The notes beneath the pieces were generated by a model. The model was not told where the DNA came from. It saw only the letters and a program-made list of their open reading frames with translations, and did no database searches. From Periplaneta americana (lineage: Eukaryota > Arthropoda > Insecta > Blattodea > Blattidae): a stretch of 64,000 nt of DNA. Made by a program: the position numbers and the translations under genes. Position 1 is the stretch's first letter. Each line of letters opens with the position of its first letter. Below, piece after piece: positions 59,293-64,000 of the stretch. The DNA lies in the NCBI RefSeq assembly GCF_040183065.1, contig NW_027185525.1, forward strand, positions 62,001 to 126,000, written 5' to 3'.

Positions 59293-60468
59293 ATGATAAA
59301 AAAATTAAAATATATTGCTATGGCAATATTTGTTATTACCATATTACTATCTACAACATTGAAGGCGGAAACAACGATCAATAAACTAACAGACAAAGAG
59401 AAGAATATAGTTCTGATCTCTTCTTATACTATTAAAGGGGAGGTGGAACAACTCCATTCAGTATTTACTGAAGCTTTAGAAAAGGGAGTTTCTGTTAACG
59501 AAATCAAAGAGATTTTAGTGCAAATGTCAGCTTATGCGGGGTTTCCACGAAGCTTAAATGCGATTACTGTTTTGCAAAACATTATAGAAAAACGAGAATC
59601 TGATGGGATATTGGATCTGCAAGGTAGTACCCCAAATACTTTACCTACGGGTACTGATAGGAATAAATACGGAGAAGGGGTGCGTACTCAACTAACTGGA
59701 ACTTCATTAAAAGGAAGTTACGCAAAATTTATTCCAGTTATTGATGATTTTTTAAAAGAACATCTATTTGCCGACATTTTTTCTAGAGGAGTACTTACGA
59801 ATCAAGAACGAGAAATATCTACAATTTCAGCACTATCCAGTGTGGAGGGATTAGAGGCACAGCTTTGTGGTCATTTAAAAATTGGTTTAAATATTGGTCT
59901 ATTACCAGAACAACTCCAAGATATTATATCTCTTGTAGGTATTAAAAGTTCCTATGCAGTATTGCAAGATATTTTAGAAAAAGGAGTTTCTGTTAACGAA
60001 ATCAAAAACAACAAAAAAATTACAAATATTAGGAGTCAAACATCTATGAATGATCATAAAAAACAGCAGGTTATAAAACAATCCGAACTAGCCCCTTATA
60101 CTGGAGCAGAGGAATTTTTTACAGGTTCCGTGAATGTGCAACCTATTTTTACCGACAACGACGAAATGCCAGTGAGTGCGGCTTATGTTACTTTTCAAGC
60201 AGGAGCCAGAACGGCTTGGCATGTTCATCCTACAGGTCAAAGGCTTATTGTTACCGATGGCATAGGGCGGACAGGAGAAATGGACGGAAAGATCCATGAA
60301 TTTAAAGCGGGAGATACGATTATTTGCCCTGCTGGGGTTAAACACTGGCACGGGGCAGCACCGCATTCATCCATGACCCATATTGCTATAACAGGGGTAA
60401 AAGATGGTCAGGCAGTAGAGTGGTTAGAAAAAGTGACAGACGAGCAGTACAACGGTAACAAATCCTAA
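59293..60468 (+). CDS. Exported fusion: carboxymuconolactone decarboxylase-like domains plus cupin
   Basis: 391 residues from the ATG at 59293 (GGAGG upstream). A signal peptide (1-25) is followed by two CMD-type helical domains (about 30-110 and 130-245; the second has L-C-G-H-L-K-I-G, only partly like the C-x-x-C-x-x-x-H of AhpD) and a cupin (about 265-390) with H-V-H-P, G-Q-x-L-I-V-x-G and H-W-H-G. The phrase E-K-G-V-S-V-N-E-I-K occurs twice, and the cupin starts at a Met with its own AGGAG-like site, so it was probably a separate gene fused here. Role likely in redox or xenobiotic stress. Confidence 0.8.
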   Translation: MIKKLKYIAMAIFVITILLSTTLKAETTINKLTDKEKNIVLISSYTIKGEVEQLHSVFTEALEKGVSVNEIKEILVQMSAYAGFPRSLNAITVLQNIIEKRESDGILDLQGSTPNTLPTGTDRNKYGEGVRTQLTGTSLKGSYAKFIPVIDDFLKEHLFADIFSRGVLTNQEREISTISALSSVEGLEAQLCGHLKIGLNIGLLPEQLQDIISLVGIKSSYAVLQDILEKGVSVNEIKNNKKITNIRSQTSMNDHKKQQVIKQSELAPYTGAEEFFTGSVNVQPIFTDNDEMPVSAAYVTFQAGARTAWHVHPTGQRLIVTDGIGRTGEMDGKIHEFKAGDTIICPAGVKHWHGAAPHSSMTHIAITGVKDGQAVEWLEKVTDEQYNGNKS

Positions 60469-60562
60469 ATTCTTTAGGATAAAATTTGATATTTACAATA
60501 GATAACTATAAAAGGGCTCAGGTTTAAAAAGCTTAGCCTTAAAAAAATAAAAGGTGGTTTTT

Positions 60563-61744
60563 GTGTTTACTATTATTATTGTCATTCTGGCGGATCTTAT
60601 TGGGTACAGTTTGCTTGTTCCTATCTATCCTTTAATTCACGAATATTACCAAGTATCAGACCTACAAATTGGACTTTTTGTACAAGTATGGGCTATTTTC
60701 TTGTGTTTTGGAGGGTTATTTTTTGGGGTTCTCAGTGATAAAACGAGCCGAAGAACAGGGTTGGTAATTCCTATGCTGGGCTCTACTTTAACCTATTTAC
60801 TGGCTTTTTTTGTGGATAGTTATTCGATGCTTTTGGTGTGCCGAGCCTTAAATGGTTTTTTCAACGGGAATTTTGTAGTCGCTATGGCGGCAGCGGCGGA
60901 TATTTCTACACCTCAAACACGGCTCAAAAATATGAGTGCTGTAGGAGCGGCTTTGTCTTTTAGTTGGGTGGTGGGACCTATGGTGGGAGGTTTAGTGGCA
61001 TCGGCGGTGGATACCCCTTATTTGAGTATTCATGTCCCATTTTTGTTGTCGGCGGTCTTTTCGTTGTTCGGATTTATTTTAACTCTGGTGCTTTTTCCTA
61101 AAATTGACAAACAAAAACTCATTGAGGCAACTCCTGTGAGTGAAAAGAGTGTTTTTCGGGATTTTTTGGATAATTTACTGACCAAAAAAATGTTGTTCTA
61201 TACAGCCTTAAGTATTTTATTTATGTCAACGCTGACAGGAGCTCAAGTGTATTTTAGCCTGTGGCTTGAGAATGCTTTTCATTTTACATCAGCTCGGATT
61301 GGGTTGGCTTGGGGAGTTTTTGGTGTAGCGGCTTTTGTGGGACAGGTATCTATAAACCGAATTTTTTATCGCATAGATACCCATATTCTTATTGTCATTG
61401 GGTTTATTGGTATGGGGCTCAGTTTTATTTCTTGGAGTCTTACCCAGAGTGCTGTGGTGGTTTATATAGCGGCTATGGTACTTTTCTTTTTTAGCTCTTT
61501 TGTTATGTCTGGTATTAATACTCGTGTTTCTCTGTCTGGACACCCTGACAAAATGGGATTGATATTCGGAATTAACCAAGCTTTTTCGGGCATAGGGCGG
61601 GTGATTGCTCCTAGCTTTTTAGGGTTATTGGTCACTTATATTAATTATGCTCCTGCTTGGGTGGTGTTGGGTATAATATTTGTAGTATCAGGAGCTGTTT
61701 GTACCTTAGTATTTACCACTCGTTGGTTGGAAAAGTCAGCCTGA
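60563..61744 (+). CDS. Major facilitator superfamily exporter
   Basis: About 393 residues from the GTG at 60563 (AAGGTGG five bases upstream; the GTG at 60554 lies within that site). Twelve membrane spans. The G-x-L-S-D-K-x-x-R-R motif between spans 2 and 3 is the MFS motif A, and the spans 4-5 region has the W-V-V-G-P-x-x-G-G-x antiporter motif C, so a drug-type efflux pump is likely. Last gene of the MerR-linked group. Confidence 0.88.
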   Translation: MFTIIIVILADLIGYSLLVPIYPLIHEYYQVSDLQIGLFVQVWAIFLCFGGLFFGVLSDKTSRRTGLVIPMLGSTLTYLLAFFVDSYSMLLVCRALNGFFNGNFVVAMAAAADISTPQTRLKNMSAVGAALSFSWVVGPMVGGLVASAVDTPYLSIHVPFLLSAVFSLFGFILTLVLFPKIDKQKLIEATPVSEKSVFRDFLDNLLTKKMLFYTALSILFMSTLTGAQVYFSLWLENAFHFTSARIGLAWGVFGVAAFVGQVSINRIFYRIDTHILIVIGFIGMGLSFISWSLTQSAVVVYIAAMVLFFFSSFVMSGINTRVSLSGHPDKMGLIFGINQAFSGIGRVIAPSFLGLLVTYINYAPAWVVLGIIFVVSGAVCTLVFTTRWLEKSA

Positions 61745-61762
61745 GCTATTGAGGAGGTTTTT

Positions 61763-61822
61763 ATGAAACGAAATTATGGGTAGTATTTTCTGTTCTCATT
61801 GTTTTTTGTGGTTTTTAAACAA
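61763..61822 (+). pseudogene. Remnant of a short signal-peptide-bearing gene
   Basis: AGGAGG precedes an ATG at 61763, then K-R-N-Y-G and a TAG. In the next frame the same stretch reads V-V-F-S-V-L-I-V-F-C-G-F, like a signal peptide, so a frameshift has probably broken it. The downstream leader of the 61932 gene begins here. Confidence 0.35.
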
Positions 61823-61931
61823 CCACTACAAATACGACTAGGAGTTTTAGAGTTGTGGATATAAAAGTTTCTTTATTAAGGTTATTATTATTACATTTAT
61901 GGTTGATATGAAAATTTTCAGGAGGTCTGAA

Positions 61932-62543
61932 ATGAAGAAAATCATTCAACTGAGTACTCTGGTACTTTTTGCCTTAACATTTTCCTTTTGTGCTAGGGGG
62001 AGTACTCCCAGCTCCAATACGGTGGATCTAGGAGATGGTAATAGTGTATCAGGTGATAGTGATTTAGGTCAGTATATTCAAGGGCGCGATGAAGGTGTTA
62101 TTAGCCCCGATGCTAACATTAGGGTTACCGTTCAGGTAGATGGGAACCCTATTACAAGCAAGGGAGGGGTGCTGTTAGATGGTACCACTAAGCTTGAATT
62201 TAAAGATACAGCAGCTTGGAAGAAGGGATATACCTTGAGCATCCCGAGTGATAAGAGCAGGGTGGATACATTTGTACATGCATATAGTGTTGATTTTCAA
62301 TCTAATGGCGGTTTTGAAAGCTTTAAGATAACTAGAGCCTATTTTGACCAAGATGGAGTGATGGTTGTTGAGAGTCTTACTAATCCAGATGCGAATCGTA
62401 TAACGGATTTACTGGGTAATCTTACAGGGGATCTTAATAAAATCAATAAAATGTTTGAAATTATCCGTTGGGATGACACCAATACGGGTGAAAAATTATA
62501 TGTTGTTATGCCCACTCTGTATATCCAACATAATATGCCATAG
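61932..62543 (+). CDS. Lipoprotein or secreted protein of unknown function with borrowed leader
   Basis: 203 residues from the ATG at 61932 behind AGGAGGT. The signal sequence is nearly identical, at base level, to that of the flavodoxin at 58666, then ends S-F-C-A, a possible permissive lipobox (Phe at -1 is unusual). The mature part is acidic and strand-rich with no recognised domain. Ends in a terminator shared with the aminotransferase. Confidence 0.6.
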   Translation: MKKIIQLSTLVLFALTFSFCARGSTPSSNTVDLGDGNSVSGDSDLGQYIQGRDEGVISPDANIRVTVQVDGNPITSKGGVLLDGTTKLEFKDTAAWKKGYTLSIPSDKSRVDTFVHAYSVDFQSNGGFESFKITRAYFDQDGVMVVESLTNPDANRITDLLGNLTGDLNKINKMFEIIRWDDTNTGEKLYVVMPTLYIQHNMP

Positions 62544-62598
62544 GTATTATTAAACCTACCCAGTCTATCCTTGAGTGGGGTATCTACAAATTTTTGAA

Positions 62599-62630
62599 GG
62601 GAGAGCAGACTTTCCTGCCCTCCTTTTATC
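62599..62630. terminator. Bidirectional terminator
   Basis: GGGAGAGCAG and CTGCCCTCC pair with one bulge around ACTTTC, followed by TTTTATC. It lies between convergent genes. Confidence 0.65.
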
Positions 62631-63818
62631 TTAACGATTCATAAAAGCACTATAAATACGACTGAGGGCCGTTTTTAAGGTGAGCTGGGTGCAACCGATG
62701 TTCATACGGCAAAACCCAGAGCCATTACTGCCAAACTCATTTCCTGCTAAAAGGGCAACTTGTGCTTCTTCCACCAGTTTTTCTTGTAGAGCTTGGTCGG
62801 TAAGTCCGTAGGCATTAAAATTAATCCACTTCAAAAAAGTTCCCTCGTTAGGAGTGGTAATAATTTGGGGTAAGTTGGCTTTAAAAAACTCGTCCACAAA
62901 CAAGGCATTTTTTTGTAGGTATTCCAATTTTGTTTTTAACCATTCTTCGTTCTCTTTGGTATAGGATGCTTGTAATACCGTTAATCCAAAAAGATTTCTA
63001 GCGGCGTAAATATGACCTGTCCCTACAAGACCCTCGTGAAACTTCTCTTGAAGTTCTGGATTAGGAATAACAGAAAAAGCAAATACAGCACCAGGAATAT
63101 CAAAAAGTTTTCCAGGAGAAAAACAGGAAATAGTAATCTGGGCAATTTCAGGAGAAATACTTGCCATAGGGGTATACGGATGTTCTGGATAGTTTAAAAA
63201 ACCGTGTATTTCGTCAGAGATAATAATGAGTTTGTTTTTTAAACAGAATTCTCCCAGTTTTTCTAAATCACTCTTTTTCCAAACCTTTCCTGTAGGATTA
63301 TGAGGGTTGCACAATAAAAAAAACTTGGTTTTTGAAGAAACTTTTGATTGCAAGTCGTCAAAATCCATAGCATAATCTCCCGTTCGAGTATCGTAGATGA
63401 GTTCGCTTGTTACCACTTTACGCCGATTAGCGGTTACGGTTTTTGCCAAAGGTGGGTACCCTGGGATCTGTGTGAGAATTTCGTCACCCACTTGGGTTAA
63501 GGTCAGTAAGCTGATTCCTAAAATGGGGACAATACCAGGCGTAAAGTTGATCCAATGTGGGTTTATGTCCCAGCCCGTATTTCTTTTATAAAAGCTGCAA
63601 ATATTGGCAAAAACTTTTTCATTGGCATCCGTATATCCTATCACTCGATGGTCTAGCCTAGCTCGAATGGCGTCCAAAATAGGTTTAGGTGCGGCAAAAT
63701 CGCTATCGGCAATTCGCATTCCAATAATTTCAGGATTATTGTACTGTTGGATAATCGTATCGTATTTGACGCTATCGGATCCAATTCTGTTAATAGGTTC
63801 ATCAAAATTGTAAGACAT
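62631..63818 (-). CDS. MalY/PatB-type PLP aminotransferase (possible cystathionine beta-lyase)
   Basis: 395 residues, fold type I. N-P-H-N-P-T-G-K-V-W, S-D-E-I-H (about 207) and the PLP lysine in S-P-G-K-L-F-D-I-P-G (about 238) match the MalY/PatB group, which cleaves cystathionine or transaminates. R-M-N-I-G-C near the end is the substrate-carboxylate arginine. AGGAGGGG precedes the ATG. Precise substrate unknown. Confidence 0.88.
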   Translation of the reverse strand: MSYNFDEPINRIGSDSVKYDTIIQQYNNPEIIGMRIADSDFAAPKPILDAIRARLDHRVIGYTDANEKVFANICSFYKRNTGWDINPHWINFTPGIVPILGISLLTLTQVGDEILTQIPGYPPLAKTVTANRRKVVTSELIYDTRTGDYAMDFDDLQSKVSSKTKFFLLCNPHNPTGKVWKKSDLEKLGEFCLKNKLIIISDEIHGFLNYPEHPYTPMASISPEIAQITISCFSPGKLFDIPGAVFAFSVIPNPELQEKFHEGLVGTGHIYAARNLFGLTVLQASYTKENEEWLKTKLEYLQKNALFVDEFFKANLPQIITTPNEGTFLKWINFNAYGLTDQALQEKLVEEAQVALLAGNEFGSNGSGFCRMNIGCTQLTLKTALSRIYSAFMNR

Positions 63819-63931
63819 TTCCCCTCCTGGTCTTCATTTTTTTTAAGTAAAGATAGATGTTCTGAACAAAAATCAAAAAAAAATTGAGTAGAAAATTTTA
63901 TTTTTCTATGATTTAAGTTAAATTTAGTTCT

Positions 63932-63937
63932 TATAAT
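63932..63937 (+). promoter_or_regulatory. Candidate -10 box before the last, cut gene
   Basis: TATAAT about 19 bases before the ATG at 63956. No clear -35 box; the leader would be very short. Confidence 0.4.
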
Positions 63938-63955
63938 ATACTAGTGAAACGATTT

Positions 63956-64000
63956 ATGAAAACCAAACTTATTTTAGTTTTTTGTGTGTTTTTCTGTATA
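63956..64000 (+). CDS. Start of a secreted or lipoprotein gene (cut by window edge)
   Basis: ATG at 63956 (an in-frame GTG lies at 63944) followed by 14 codons giving a basic start and a hydrophobic core with cysteines, like a signal peptide. Nothing more can be said. Confidence 0.45.
   Translation, partial: MKTKLILVFCVFFCI

Overview
This is a low-GC (roughly one third G+C) window from a diderm bacterium. It holds many type II signal-peptide lipoproteins, a predicted outer-membrane barrel ending in an aromatic residue, a large MMPL exporter, a complete selenocysteine cassette, SUF iron-sulfur assembly, Wzm/Wzt export and a Rep_3/ParA/ParB replicon module. The lipoprotein-rich, ankyrin-lipoprotein and plasmid-like replicon character suggests a spirochaete, but no rRNA or marker gene here proves it. 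Housekeeping genes (pyk, sufBCDSU, selABD) lie on the same molecule as an iteron origin, so this may be a chromid or chromosome with a plasmid-type origin, or an integrated plasmid.

Region 1 (1-1.3 kb): the end of an unknown gene, a truncated GtrII-like membrane protein and an Asp/Glu racemase.

Region 2 (1.4-26.9 kb) is the most remarkable part. Fourteen plus-strand lipoprotein genes share one promoter-leader cassette. All but one run tail to tail into a minus-strand gene or fragment whose C-terminal domain (CTD) looks like a LAS/M15 zinc peptidase (S-x-x-R...Q, H-x-x-G-x-A-x-D and final H-x-H motifs). Five minus-strand genes are full length: a shared helical N-terminal domain (NTD) of about 300 residues plus one of four CTD types. 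Eight CTDs are orphans without the NTD, and two more are scraps. Lipoprotein type follows CTD type, and within a type small sequence patches change together in both partners. I read this as an undescribed polymorphic effector/immunity array: predicted peptidoglycan peptidases with swappable tips, each paired with a periplasmic immunity lipoprotein encoded convergently. Orphan tips with their immunity genes sit downstream of the full-length effectors, as in CDI and Rhs systems. How the effectors leave the cell is unknown. A winged-helix protein (11.3-12.0 kb) lies inside the array, and a small spanin-like cluster (27.2-28.0 kb) borders it.

Region 3 (28-38.8 kb): an outer-membrane barrel, three small membrane proteins, a TM2-domain protein, an ankyrin lipoprotein, pyruvate kinase, an M42 aminopeptidase, and a Wzt/Wzm ABC exporter with a glycosyltransferase.

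Region 4 (38.8-42.5 kb): ParB-like, ParA, an iteron origin, a Rep_3 initiator and a small DUF2188-like protein. Region 5 (42.5-50.3 kb): selD (itself a selenoprotein gene with an in-frame UGA), tRNA-Sec, selA, selB, an MMPL/RND exporter and a small membrane protein. Region 6 (50.5-57.8 kb): sufB-C-D-S-U, an ankyrin lipoprotein and two membrane proteins. Region 7 (58.0-64 kb): a MerR regulator with a classical 19-bp-spacer operator-promoter, an exported flavodoxin, an exported carboxymuconolactone decarboxylase-cupin fusion, an MFS exporter, a lipoprotein reusing the flavodoxin leader, and a MalY/PatB-type aminotransferase.
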